Assembly: GCF_005893125.1 (NCBI RefSeq)
Contig: NZ_VCJS01000001.1
Location: 62,001 to 126,000 of the forward strand
DNA length: 64,000 bases
DNA from: Nonomuraea basaltis
GTDB taxonomy: Bacteria; Actinomycetota; Actinomycetes; Streptosporangiales; Streptosporangiaceae
Direction of reading: 5' to 3'
The first letter of the stretch is position 1, and each line of letters starts with the position of its first letter. The position numbers were made by a program, and so were the translations under genes. This document shows, in pieces, positions 8,908 to 15,867 of the stretch. Under the pieces are notes generated by a model. That model worked only from the letters and a program-made list of their open reading frames with translations. It ran no database searches and was not told the DNA's origin.

Positions 8908-10497
8908 GTGAACAAGCCCGTCGTTCTGGTCGCAGAGGAGCTGTCCGAGGCCGGCCTCGCCGTGCTCGGCGCTGATTTCGAGGTCCGCCACACCGACGGC
9001 GCCGACCGTTCCCAGCTGCTGCCCGCCCTCGCCGACGTGGACGCGCTGATCGTGCGCTCCGCCACTCAGGTCGACGCCGAGGCCATCGCCGCGGCGACCA
9101 AGCTGCGGGTGGTCGCGCGGGCCGGCGTCGGCCTCGACAACGTCGACGTCGACGCGGCCACCAAGGCCGGTGTCATGGTCGTCAACGCGCCGACCTCCAA
9201 CATCACCAGCGCCGCCGAGCAGACCATCGCGCTCATCCTGGCCAGCGCGCGCAACACGGCCCAGGCCCACGCCGCGCTGAAGAACGGTGAGTGGAAGCGC
9301 TCCAAGTACACCGGCGTCGAGCTCGACGAGAAGGTCGTCGGCATCCTCGGCCTGGGCAAGATCGGCCAGCTCGTGGCACAACGGCTGCAGCCGTTCGGCG
9401 TCGAGCTGATCGCCTACGACCCCTACCTGCCGCCGGCCCGCGCCGCGCAGATGGGCGTCAAGCTGCTCAGCCTCGAAGAGGTGCTCAAGCAGGCCGACTT
9501 CATCACCGTCCACCTGCCCAAGTCCAAGGAGACGCTCGGGCTCATCGGTGACAGGGAGCTGCACCAGGTCAAGCCGTCCGTCCGCATCATCAACGTCGCG
9601 CGCGGCGGCATCGTGGACGAGGCCGCGCTCTACTCGGCGATCAAGGAGGGGCGGGTCGCGGGAGCGGGCCTCGACGTGTTCTCCAAGGAGCCGTGCACCG
9701 ACAGCCCGCTGTTCGAGCTCGACCAGGTCGTCGCCACGCCGCACCTGGGCGCCTCCACCCACGAGGCGCAGGAGAAGGCCGGCACCCAGGTCGCGCGGAG
9801 CGTGAAGCTGGCGCTGGCGGGCGAATTCGTGCCGGACGCCGTCAACGTGCAGGGCGGCGCGGTGGCCGAGGACGTCAAGCCGGGCCTGCCGCTGGCGGAG
9901 AAGCTGGGCCGCGTGTTCACCGCGCTGGCCGGTGAGGTCGCCACCAAGCTCGACATCGAGGTGCGTGGCGAGATCGCCTCGCATGACGTGCGGGTGATCG
10001 AGCTGGCCGCGCTCAAGGGCGTGTTCGCCGACGTGATCGAGGAGCAGGTCACGTACGTCAACGCCCCGCTGCTGGCCAAGGATCGCGGCATCACCGTCGA
10101 GCTGGTGACCAGCTCGGAGAGCCCCGACTGGCGCAACGTGGTCACCGTGCGCGGCGTCCTGGCCGACGGCCGCCGGGTCTCGGTCTCGGGCACCCTCTCC
10201 GGTCCCCGCCAGATCACGAAGATCGTCGAGGTCAACGGCTACGAGATGGAGATCGAGCCGACGGCCCACCTGTGCTTCTTCACCTACACCGACCGTCCCG
10301 GCATCGTCGGCGTGGTCGGCCGCATCCTGGGCGAGCGGGGCATCAACATCGCCTCGATGCAGGTGGCCCGCGACGTCAAGGGCGGCAAGGCGCTCATCGC
10401 GCTGACCGTCGACTCCGCGATCCCGGCCGACGTGGTCGAGCAGATCGAGGGCGAGATCGGCGCGGAGAGCGGCCGTTCGGTGGACCTCGAGGACTGA
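8908..10497 (+). CDS. serA: D-3-phosphoglycerate dehydrogenase
   Basis: 529 residues. It catalyses the first committed step of serine synthesis, NAD-dependent oxidation of 3-phosphoglycerate to 3-phosphohydroxypyruvate. The substrate/NAD core (1 to about 310) shows 'GILGLGKIGQLVAQRL', 'NVARGGIVDEAAL' with catalytic Arg/Glu region and His in 'TPHLGASTHEAQ'. An ASB intervening domain (about 320-450) and a C-terminal ACT domain ('DRPGIVGVVGRILGERGIN') make it the long, serine-regulated form. The start is GTG with AAGGA ten bases upstream. A strong terminator follows, so the gene is monocistronic. Confidence 0.97.
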   Translation: MNKPVVLVAEELSEAGLAVLGADFEVRHTDGADRSQLLPALADVDALIVRSATQVDAEAIAAATKLRVVARAGVGLDNVDVDAATKAGVMVVNAPTSNITSAAEQTIALILASARNTAQAHAALKNGEWKRSKYTGVELDEKVVGILGLGKIGQLVAQRLQPFGVELIAYDPYLPPARAAQMGVKLLSLEEVLKQADFITVHLPKSKETLGLIGDRELHQVKPSVRIINVARGGIVDEAALYSAIKEGRVAGAGLDVFSKEPCTDSPLFELDQVVATPHLGASTHEAQEKAGTQVARSVKLALAGEFVPDAVNVQGGAVAEDVKPGLPLAEKLGRVFTALAGEVATKLDIEVRGEIASHDVRVIELAALKGVFADVIEEQVTYVNAPLLAKDRGITVELVTSSESPDWRNVVTVRGVLADGRRVSVSGTLSGPRQITKIVEVNGYEMEIEPTAHLCFFTYTDRPGIVGVVGRILGERGINIASMQVARDVKGGKALIALTVDSAIPADVVEQIEGEIGAESGRSVDLED

Positions 10498-10522
10498 TCC
10501 TCTGGCCTCTTGATCAGACAGG

Positions 10523-10560
10523 GCCGTCACCCGGAGCGTTCCGGGTGGCGGCTTTTTCTT
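10523..10560 (+). terminator. Intrinsic terminator of serA
   Basis: A 12-bp stem GCCGTCACCCGG / CCGGGTGGCGGC with one G-U pair and loop AGCGTT is followed by TTTTTCTT. This is the best-formed Rho-independent terminator in the first 12 kb. Confidence 0.9.
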
Positions 10561-10823
10561 GTCTCAGGATGCGAGATACTAGGACATCCAACGAGATGGC
10601 TCAGGTAGTGTAACTACAAATGCGCCAGGTGCTCGTACTCATTACCTGCCGCGGCGGGGCCTGTTAGGGCAGGTCGACGACTCGCCGCGGTGAGCGGCGT
10701 TGTGTCGGCCGGTAAGTCCCATCGTTCGGTCCGTGATCCGGACCGCGAGATCAGGCCCGGTCGGATTCGCGACCGGGGTCCGACGTCCCATCTGGAACGC
10801 GTCCGCGAAACGAGATGAGAGCC
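10561..10823 (+). other. Structured intergenic region before the 39-codon gene
   Basis: No gene is recognised here. It holds inverted repeats that could fold in the 5' leader of the following small gene: CCGCGGCG (10649-10656) with CGCCGCGG (10683-10690), and ACCTGCC with GGCAGGT nested around them. GTAG-TGTAA-CTAC near 10605 is another short palindrome. No convincing promoter was found. Confidence 0.35.
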
Positions 10824-10943
10824 ATGTACGAGATGTATGCCTGGAACCGTGCCGAAGACCACGACGACGAGGCCGCCGAGGCCGTGCAGACCGCGCTGGA
10901 CCGCCGGGACAACGGCGGCGCGCCTCAGAATTCCAGCCAGTGA
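10824..10943 (+). CDS. Small acidic protein, 39 residues, unknown function
   Basis: ATG 10824 opens a 39-codon frame reading MYEMYAWNRAEDHDDEAAEA and ending in a DRRDNGG-rich tail. Third-position G/C is as high as in neighbouring real genes, and GAGATGAGAG upstream may serve as a weak ribosome binding site. The protein is acidic with an aromatic N-terminus, has no membrane segment, and no family is recognised. It sits alone between serA and the leuB region, followed directly by three 10-bp tandem repeats. Confidence 0.45.
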   Translation: MYEMYAWNRAEDHDDEAAEAVQTALDRRDNGGAPQNSSQ

Positions 10944-10945
10944 AA

Positions 10946-10975
10946 CCAGTAGAACCGAGTAGAACCCAGTAGAAC
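10946..10975 (+). repeat. Three tandem 10-bp repeats
   Basis: CCAGTAGAAC, CGAGTAGAAC and CCAGTAGAAC follow one another, starting three bases after the stop codon of the 39-codon gene. Confidence 0.85.
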
Positions 10976-11079
10976 ACTGCCGTCCGCTTCATCCGCGGCA
11001 GGGCCTTGGCGACCCAGGCCGCGCCCTATGGACCCCTGACGGCTCCTCGAAGCCGTCGATGCCGAACGCGCGTCCGGTC

Positions 11080-11214
11080 ACGTTCCACGATGGCCCGCGG
11101 CAGCGCGCGGCCCTCGGCCGGATCGAGGTAGTGGAGCAGGCCCTCGGCGACGACCAGCGCCGGAGCGTCGCCCGGGACCTGCTCGAGCCATTGCAGGTCG
11201 GTGACCGATGAGCC
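11080..11214 (-). pseudogene. Remnant of a TcmP/LCM-type SAM methyltransferase
   Basis: On the minus strand about 45 codons read GSSVTDLQWLEQVPGDAPAL then VVAEGLLHYLDPAEGRAL, which match the middle of leucine-carboxyl-methyltransferase-like O-methyltransferases (TcmP family). The N-terminal SAM-binding third is missing upstream, and the similarity shifts frame and fades below 11080. It is therefore a both-end-truncated, frameshifted relic. No start codon or ribosome binding site fits. The rest of 10976-11305 holds nothing else I recognise except the leuB upstream site. Confidence 0.6.
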
Positions 11215-11248
11215 GATGCGGCGACCTCGCGTCGAGCTCCGGCCACTT

Positions 11249-11263
11249 GTCCGAAACATGAGA
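11249..11263. promoter_or_regulatory. Possible NdgR-type site upstream of leuB
   Basis: GTCCGAAACATGAGA matches the leuC upstream palindrome TCTCGACATATGAGA at 10 of 15 positions, with one perfect half (ATGAGA). It lies 42 bases before the leuB ATG. It is weaker than the ilvE and leuC sites and is reported as a candidate only. Confidence 0.3.
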
Positions 11264-11305
11264 TGATGTGTTCGTCAGTCGAGACGAGCCGGTAAGGTAC
11301 CGCCC

Positions 11306-12352
11306 ATGGAGTCGCGTAATATCCGCTTGGCCGTCATCCCCGGGGATGGCATCGGCACCGAGGTCGTGGCCGAAGGACTCAAGGTCCTGGAGGCCGTAGG
11401 CACGAAGATCGAGCCCACGCACTACGATCTGGGCGCCGCCCGCTACCACCGCACCGGCGAGACGCTGCCGGACGCGGTGCTCGAGGAGCTGCGTGGCTAC
11501 GACGCGATCCTGCTCGGCGCCGTGGGCGACCCCAGCGTGCCGCCGGGCATCCTCGAGCGCGACCTGCTGCTCCGGCTCCGCTTCGAGTTCGACCACTACG
11601 TCAACCTGCGGCCGGTCAAGCTGTTCCCTGGCGTGGAGACCCCGCTGGCCGACACGCCCGCCGAGGACATCGACATGATCGTCATCCGCGAGGGCACCGA
11701 GGGCCTCTACGCGGGCACCGGTGGCGCCATGCGGCGCGGCACACCGCACGAGATCGCCACCCAGGAGTCGCTCAACACCGCCTACGGCGTCGAGCGCGTG
11801 GTGCGCTACGCGTTCGACAGGGCCATGGCGCGGCCGCGCAAGAAGCTCACGCTCGTCCACAAGACCAACGTCCTCACCTACGCGGGCGACCTGTGGCAGC
11901 GCACGGTCAACCGCCTGGCGCAGGAATACCCCGAGGTCACGACCGACTACTGCCACATCGACGCGGCCTCGATGTTCTTCGTGACCCAGCCGGAGCGGTT
12001 CGACGTGGTCGTCACCGACAACCTGTTCGGCGACATCATCACCGACCTCGGCGCGGCCATCGCGGGCGGCATCGGGCTGGCCGCGAGCGGCAACATCAAC
12101 CCCGAGCGGATCTCGCCCAGCATGTTCGAGCCGGTGCACGGCAGCGCGCCCGACATCGCCGGGCAGGGCAAGGCCGACCCGACCGCGACGATCCTCTCCG
12201 TCGCGATGCTCCTCGACCACCTCGGCCTGCACGCCGAAGCGGGCAGGGTCGAGCAGGCGGTCGCCGACGACATCGTGGACCGGCTGGCCGGCTGGGCGGG
12301 CCGCACCACCCACGAGATCGGTGACGACATCACCGCGCGAGTATCCGGTTAG
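11306..12352 (+). CDS. leuB: 3-isopropylmalate dehydrogenase
   Basis: 348 residues, actinobacterial type. It catalyses NAD- and Mg-dependent oxidative decarboxylation of (2R,3S)-3-isopropylmalate, the third step of leucine synthesis, and usually also erythro-3-methylmalate in the citramalate route to isoleucine. Visible are '[10 protein letters not shown]', the substrate Arg cluster around '[17 protein letters not shown]', the catalytic Tyr/Lys region '[12 protein letters not shown]', metal-binding Asp in '[16 protein letters not shown]' and the NAD-binding '[18 protein letters not shown]'. It starts at ATG 11306 and is followed by a terminator, so it is transcribed alone. Confidence 0.96.
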   Translation: MESRNIRLAVIPGDGIGTEVVAEGLKVLEAVGTKIEPTHYDLGAARYHRTGETLPDAVLEELRGYDAILLGAVGDPSVPPGILERDLLLRLRFEFDHYVNLRPVKLFPGVETPLADTPAEDIDMIVIREGTEGLYAGTGGAMRRGTPHEIATQESLNTAYGVERVVRYAFDRAMARPRKKLTLVHKTNVLTYAGDLWQRTVNRLAQEYPEVTTDYCHIDAASMFFVTQPERFDVVVTDNLFGDIITDLGAAIAGGIGLAASGNINPERISPSMFEPVHGSAPDIAGQGKADPTATILSVAMLLDHLGLHAEAGRVEQAVADDIVDRLAGWAGRTTHEIGDDITARVSG

Positions 12353-12367
12353 GACCGCCTAGCCTCA

Positions 12368-12409
12368 AACGCGCCCGGTGGTCCGAGAAGGACTGCCGGG
12401 CGCGTTTTT
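12368..12409 (+). terminator. Intrinsic terminator of leuB
   Basis: AACGCGCCCGG pairs with CCGGGCGCGTT (11 bp), with an inner GTCC/GGAC extension and loop GAGAA, followed by TTTG. Confidence 0.88.
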
Positions 12410-12448
12410 GCGTGCAAGCGGGTGAACCAGCCCATGGGCCGCTTGCCA

Positions 12449-12463
12449 TCCCATATAGCGAGA
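12449..12463. promoter_or_regulatory. NdgR-type site upstream of ilvE
   Basis: TCCCATATAGCGAGA, read on the other strand as TCTCGCTATATGGGA, matches the site before leuC (TCTCGACATATGAGA) at 12 of 15 positions, including both outer arms of the TCTC-N7-GAGA pattern. It lies about 110 bases upstream of ilvE. Imperfect direct repeats of the type CCGCAGAT/TCGCAGAT occur between it and the start codon. Confidence 0.5.
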
Positions 12464-12572
12464 CAATAGGAAGTACAAGCTGCCCCCGGGCAGTGCTACC
12501 GCAGCATCGTGGATCCGCAGATCCGCAGGATTCGGTAGATTTCGCAGATTCGCAGAGAGAAGGATCGCCGTC

Positions 12573-13670
12573 ATGACCATCGCTCAGAAGCTCAGCTTCG
12601 ACGTGCAGCTATCCGACCACGCTCGCACCGCGGCCGAGCGCGAGCAGGTACTGGCGAACCCGGGATTCGGGCAGACCTTCACCGATCACATGATCTCGAT
12701 CGACTACACGGAGGGCCAGGGGTGGCATGACGCCCGGCTCATGCCGTACGGACCGCTCTCTCTCGATCCGGCCACCTCGGTCTTCCACTACGCGCAGGAG
12801 CTGTTCGAGGGCCTGAAGGCCTATCGCCAGATCAACGGCTCGATCGTGACGTTCCGCCCGTACGAGAACGCCGGCCGCTTCAACCGCTCGGCCGCCCGCA
12901 TGGCCATGCCGGAGCTGCCCGAGGAGACCTTCGTGGACTCCCTCGAGCTCCTCGTCGCGACCGACAGGGAGTGGGTGCCCACCACCGAGGGGCACAGCCT
13001 CTACCTGCGGCCCTTCATGATCGCCACCCAGGCGGGGCTCGGGGTCAACTACCCGTCGAAGACGTACAAGTACATGGTGATCGCCTCGCCGGCGGCCTCG
13101 TACTTCACGGGAGGCATCAAGCCCGTCTCGGTCTGGCTGTCCACCGAGTACACGCGGGCCGCCCCCGGCGGCACCGGGTTCGCCAAGTGCGGCGGCAACT
13201 ACGCCGCGGCGTTCGTCGCCCAGCGGCAGGCCGTGGAGAACGACTGTGACCAGGTGGTGTGGCTGGACGCCCAGGCCCACGAGTACGTCGAGGAGATGGG
13301 GGGCATGAACCTGTTCTTCGTCTTCGGCAACAAGCTCGTCACCCCCGCGCTGACCGGCACCCTGCTGCCCGGCATCACCAGGGACTCCATCCTGGAGCTG
13401 GCCGACGACCTCGGCCTGGAGACGGAGGAGCGCCTCATCTCGGTCGACGAGTGGCAGTCCGGGTGCGAGTCCGGCGACCTGACGGAGGTGTTCGCCTGCG
13501 GGACGGCGGCCGTGGTGACGCCGGTCGGCTCGGTGAAGGGCGCCGACCGCGCCTGGACCGTCTGCGACGGCACCCCCGGGCCGGTGACGATGCGGGTGCG
13601 CGAGGAGCTGGTCGGCATCCAGTACGGCGCCCGCCCCGACCCCCGCAACTGGATCCACAAGATCGTCTAG
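12573..13670 (+). CDS. ilvE: Branched-chain amino-acid aminotransferase
   Basis: 365 residues, fold-type IV PLP enzyme that transfers the amino group from glutamate to the 2-oxo acids of leucine, isoleucine and valine. The PLP lysine is K205 in 'GFAKCGGNYA'. 'FHYAQELFEGLKAYR' and 'EEMGGMNLFFVF' are the usual BCAT landmarks, and length fits the class. An AGAAGGA ribosome binding site precedes ATG 12573. Its last four bases CTAG are shared with the stop codon of the convergent Uma2 gene. Confidence 0.96.
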   Translation: MTIAQKLSFDVQLSDHARTAAEREQVLANPGFGQTFTDHMISIDYTEGQGWHDARLMPYGPLSLDPATSVFHYAQELFEGLKAYRQINGSIVTFRPYENAGRFNRSAARMAMPELPEETFVDSLELLVATDREWVPTTEGHSLYLRPFMIATQAGLGVNYPSKTYKYMVIASPAASYFTGGIKPVSVWLSTEYTRAAPGGTGFAKCGGNYAAAFVAQRQAVENDCDQVVWLDAQAHEYVEEMGGMNLFFVFGNKLVTPALTGTLLPGITRDSILELADDLGLETEERLISVDEWQSGCESGDLTEVFACGTAAVVTPVGSVKGADRAWTVCDGTPGPVTMRVREELVGIQYGARPDPRNWIHKIV

Positions 13671-14209
13671 TCCAGCAGTTCCCCGGTGTCGAGGGCGAAT
13701 CCCCACGGAGCGGGCAGCAGCAGCCGCTCGCCCGCGCCCGCGACCGTTTGCCTGCCGTATTCAGGCCCGGCGGGCTCGCTGAACAGCCGCACCGCGTCCT
13801 GGAACGGATCGATCAGCAGATAGAGCGGCACGCCGGCCGGCGCGTAGCCGCGCGGCTTGACGAAGTAGTCGTCGTAGGTGCTGCTGGTGGAGACGACGTC
13901 CACCAGCAGCACCGTCGAATCGCCGTGCACGGCGTGGTCCTCCTCCATGCGCGGCGAGCAGGGCACCACGGCGAGGTCGGGCACGTACTGGTCGGCGTGT
14001 TCACCCAGGTAGACGGTGATGTTCGGCCAGATCTCCCAGCCCCGCGCGGCGACCGTGCCGACGATCTGGAACAGCAGCCGCGACATGATCCGGTTGTGCT
14101 GCCAGGTGCCCGACTCGTTCACCACGATCCGGCCCGCGGTTCTTTCCACCCGATGTTCGGGGAGCAGATCGCGAACCGTGCGGAAACGCTCTTCGAGTGG
14201 CCTGACCAT
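13667..14209 (-). CDS. Uma2 family endonuclease-like protein (DUF820)
   Basis: 180 residues with the PD-(D/E)XK-like core of Uma2/DUF820: 'DQYVPDLAVVPCS' (Asp), 'TVLLVDVVS' in place of the usual VEV/VDV strand, and 'KPRGYAPAGVPLYLLIDP'. The family is abundant in cyanobacteria and actinomycetes and has no firmly established cellular function. Its stop codon overlaps that of ilvE in the palindrome CTAG (convergent). Codon use is like the neighbours. Confidence 0.82.
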   Translation of the reverse strand: MVRPLEERFRTVRDLLPEHRVERTAGRIVVNESGTWQHNRIMSRLLFQIVGTVAARGWEIWPNITVYLGEHADQYVPDLAVVPCSPRMEEDHAVHGDSTVLLVDVVSTSSTYDDYFVKPRGYAPAGVPLYLLIDPFQDAVRLFSEPAGPEYGRQTVAGAGERLLLPAPWGFALDTGELLD

Positions 14210-14293
14210 GCCGTCGTCCTCGCGTAGTCGTGAGATGACTCAGCGTATTCCGGAAGATCGCGCGAAGGGCTGATTTCGCGAACCTGGACGGGA

Positions 14294-14938
14294 TCAGTTC
14301 TTCCTGATCATCGTCATCCCGTCGGCGACCGGCAGCATGAGCACGGTCACCCGCGGATCCTCGATCACCAGGTCGTTGAACTGGCGGATCTCCACCGTCG
14401 TGGCCTCGTCGTGCGCCGGATCGGCCACGTACCCCCTCCGCAGCGTGTTGTCCACCACGATCAGCCCGCCGGGCCGCATGCGGTCCATCAGCAGCTCGTA
14501 GTAGCCGGGGTAGTTGCCCTTGTCGGCATCGAGGAAGGCCAGGTCGACGGTCTGGTCGAACGCGGCGAGCGTCTCCAGCGCCGGCCCCAGCGTGAGCGTC
14601 ACCCGGTGGGCCACGCCTGCCTCCGCCCAGTAGCGGCGGGCGATCGACGTCCACTCCTCGCTCACGTCGAAGCAGTGGAGCCGGCCGCCCGACAGCCCGC
14701 GGGCGATGCACAGAGACGAATATCCGGTGAACGTTCCCACCTCCACGGCCACGGCGGGCGCCACGAGCTGGGTGATCATGGTGAGAAAGACGCCCTGGTC
14801 GGGGGAGATCTGCATCTCCGCCCTCTCGCCCGCGACCTCGGCCGTCTCCTTCGCCAGCTCCTCCAGCAAGGGGTCGGGCTTGGTCGAGTGGTCGTGGACG
14901 TACTGTGCGACGGCGGCGTCGAGGAGGTATGCCTTCAT
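14294..14938 (-). CDS. Class I SAM-dependent O-methyltransferase
   Basis: 214 residues of the methyltransferase_3 (COMT/caffeoyl-CoA type) family. The SAM motif is 'AVEVGTFTGYSSLCIARGL', metal-binding residues lie in 'LAFLDADKGNYPGYYE' and 'GGLIVVDNTL'. These are divalent-metal-dependent enzymes acting on catechol-like or related small molecules; the substrate here is unknown. It is divergent from the DsbA-like gene. Confidence 0.9.
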   Translation of the reverse strand: MKAYLLDAAVAQYVHDHSTKPDPLLEELAKETAEVAGERAEMQISPDQGVFLTMITQLVAPAVAVEVGTFTGYSSLCIARGLSGGRLHCFDVSEEWTSIARRYWAEAGVAHRVTLTLGPALETLAAFDQTVDLAFLDADKGNYPGYYELLMDRMRPGGLIVVDNTLRRGYVADPAHDEATTVEIRQFNDLVIEDPRVTVLMLPVADGMTMIRKN

Positions 14939-14997
14939 GCGGCCATTGTTTCCGTTTCAGGTAGGGTCTGCGCGATCAATGAGGTGAGAGTGGGCAA

Positions 14998-15642
14998 ATG
15001 ATGAAGCGGTTGGTGGCTGTCGCGCTGGCATGTGTGGCGATCGCTGTGCTGGCGGTCCTGGCGTTCTCCGAGCCGGGCGTGTCGTCGGACGGGGTGCGGC
15101 TGATCAGGCAGGCGGACGGCTCCATGGTGCTGGCGGACAGGTCGAGCGGCGCTCCCGTGCTAGACGTGTACGAGGACTTCGACTGCCCCGTGTGCAAGGA
15201 GATGCACGCCAAGGTCGACGCCACGATCCAGCGGCTGGCGCGCGAGGGCCGGGTCAAGGTCGTCTTCCATGCTGTGACGATCTTCCAGGACGAGCCCATG
15301 CGCTCCAACTCCATCCGCGCCGGCGCGGCCGCCCGCTGCGTCCCAGAGGCGAACTGGCTGGCCTTCAGGGACGAGCTGTACGCCATCCAGCCCGCGCCGC
15401 ACGGCGTGGCGTCGGGGTTCACCGTCGAGGAGCTGGCCGGCGCGGCCAGGAAGGCGGGCGCGGCCGTGGACGAGTGCGTGACGTCCCAGTCGTACGCCGA
15501 GGAGCATCTGGCGGAGACCGCGAAGGTCCGGCTGGAGGGCACCCCGACCCTGCTGCTCGACGGGCAGCTGCTGGGCAACGAGGCGCTCGACGCCGCCGCG
15601 CTCGAACGCGCCATCACAGGAGGCGGCGGCGTGACGGTCTAG
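14998..15642 (+). CDS. DsbA-like thioredoxin-fold protein, membrane anchored
   Basis: 214 residues. An N-terminal hydrophobic segment (about 5-23) acts as signal anchor, and the thioredoxin_4 (DsbA) domain follows with active site CPVC in 'YEDFDCPVCKEMH' and cis-Pro in 'LEGTPTLLLDG'. It is expected to form or isomerise disulfides outside the membrane. ATG 14998 is followed directly by a second ATG at 15001. The stop codon TAG lies inside a dispersed repeat element. Confidence 0.88.
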   Translation: MMKRLVAVALACVAIAVLAVLAFSEPGVSSDGVRLIRQADGSMVLADRSSGAPVLDVYEDFDCPVCKEMHAKVDATIQRLAREGRVKVVFHAVTIFQDEPMRSNSIRAGAAARCVPEANWLAFRDELYAIQPAPHGVASGFTVEELAGAARKAGAAVDECVTSQSYAEEHLAETAKVRLEGTPTLLLDGQLLGNEALDAAALERAITGGGGVTV

Positions 15643-15676
15643 GAAGTCGGCATGAGATCGCATTCAGCACAGCGGT
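15636..15676 (+). repeat. Dispersed repeat, single copy overlapping the dsbA-like stop codon
   Basis: GGTCTAGGAAGTCGGCATGA and the bases after it match the 37-bp unit at 58226-58325 with a few differences (GGAAGTCGGCATGAGATCGC then a diverged CATTCAGCACAGC). The copy starts in the last codons of the gene and supplies its TAG stop. Confidence 0.7.
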
Positions 15677-15749
15677 GTGACGCGCCGTGTCCCACCGGTT
15701 GAGATCGATGTGCCGAATGGTGAATCCATGTGGCAGACTGGGCGGCACC

Positions 15750-15791
15750 ATGTTCTACGGTCTGCTCATTATCGGCAGGCGCGCTGGCTGA
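15750..15791 (+). CDS. Leader peptide MFYGLLIIGRRAG for cimA attenuation
   Basis: ATG 15750 starts a 13-codon frame ending in TGA at 15789-15791. Codons 5-8 are CTG CTC ATT ATC, i.e. Leu-Leu-Ile-Ile, the end products controlled by branched-chain synthesis. A possible -10 CAGACT (15734-15739) would put the transcript start only a few bases upstream, and no clear Shine-Dalgarno is seen. The stop codon follows directly on the 5' arm of a 10-bp hairpin, and an intrinsic terminator follows before cimA. This arrangement matches classical amino-acid leader peptides. Confidence 0.65.
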   Translation: MFYGLLIIGRRAG

Positions 15792-15848
15792 TACAGGGAC
15801 ACCGCCAGCGCGCAGACCTCTCACGTCCGTGAGGGGTCTTTTTGTTTT
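15779..15848 (+). terminator. cimA attenuator: pause hairpin and intrinsic terminator
   Basis: First hairpin: GCGCGCTGGC (15779-15788) with GCCAGCGCGC (15804-15813). Directly abutting it, AGACCTCTCAC (15814-15824) pairs with GTGAGGGGTCT (15829-15839) around loop GTCC, followed by TTTTTGTTTT. A competing pairing is possible between GGTCTGC in the leader peptide (15759-15765) and GCAGACC (15812-15818), which overlaps the terminator's 5' arm. The U-tract ends about 20 bases before the cimA start, so readthrough is needed for expression. Which alternative fold forms during starvation cannot be decided by eye. Confidence 0.75.
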
Positions 15849-15867
15849 CCAGAAAGAAGTGAGACCC

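Noticed and set aside
15728..15832. Longer leader ORF starting at ATG 15728 (MWQTGRHHVL...)
   Set aside because: It reads through both attenuator hairpins in another frame with no run of regulatory codons. The 15750 frame has Leu-Leu-Ile-Ile and stops directly after the first hairpin arm.
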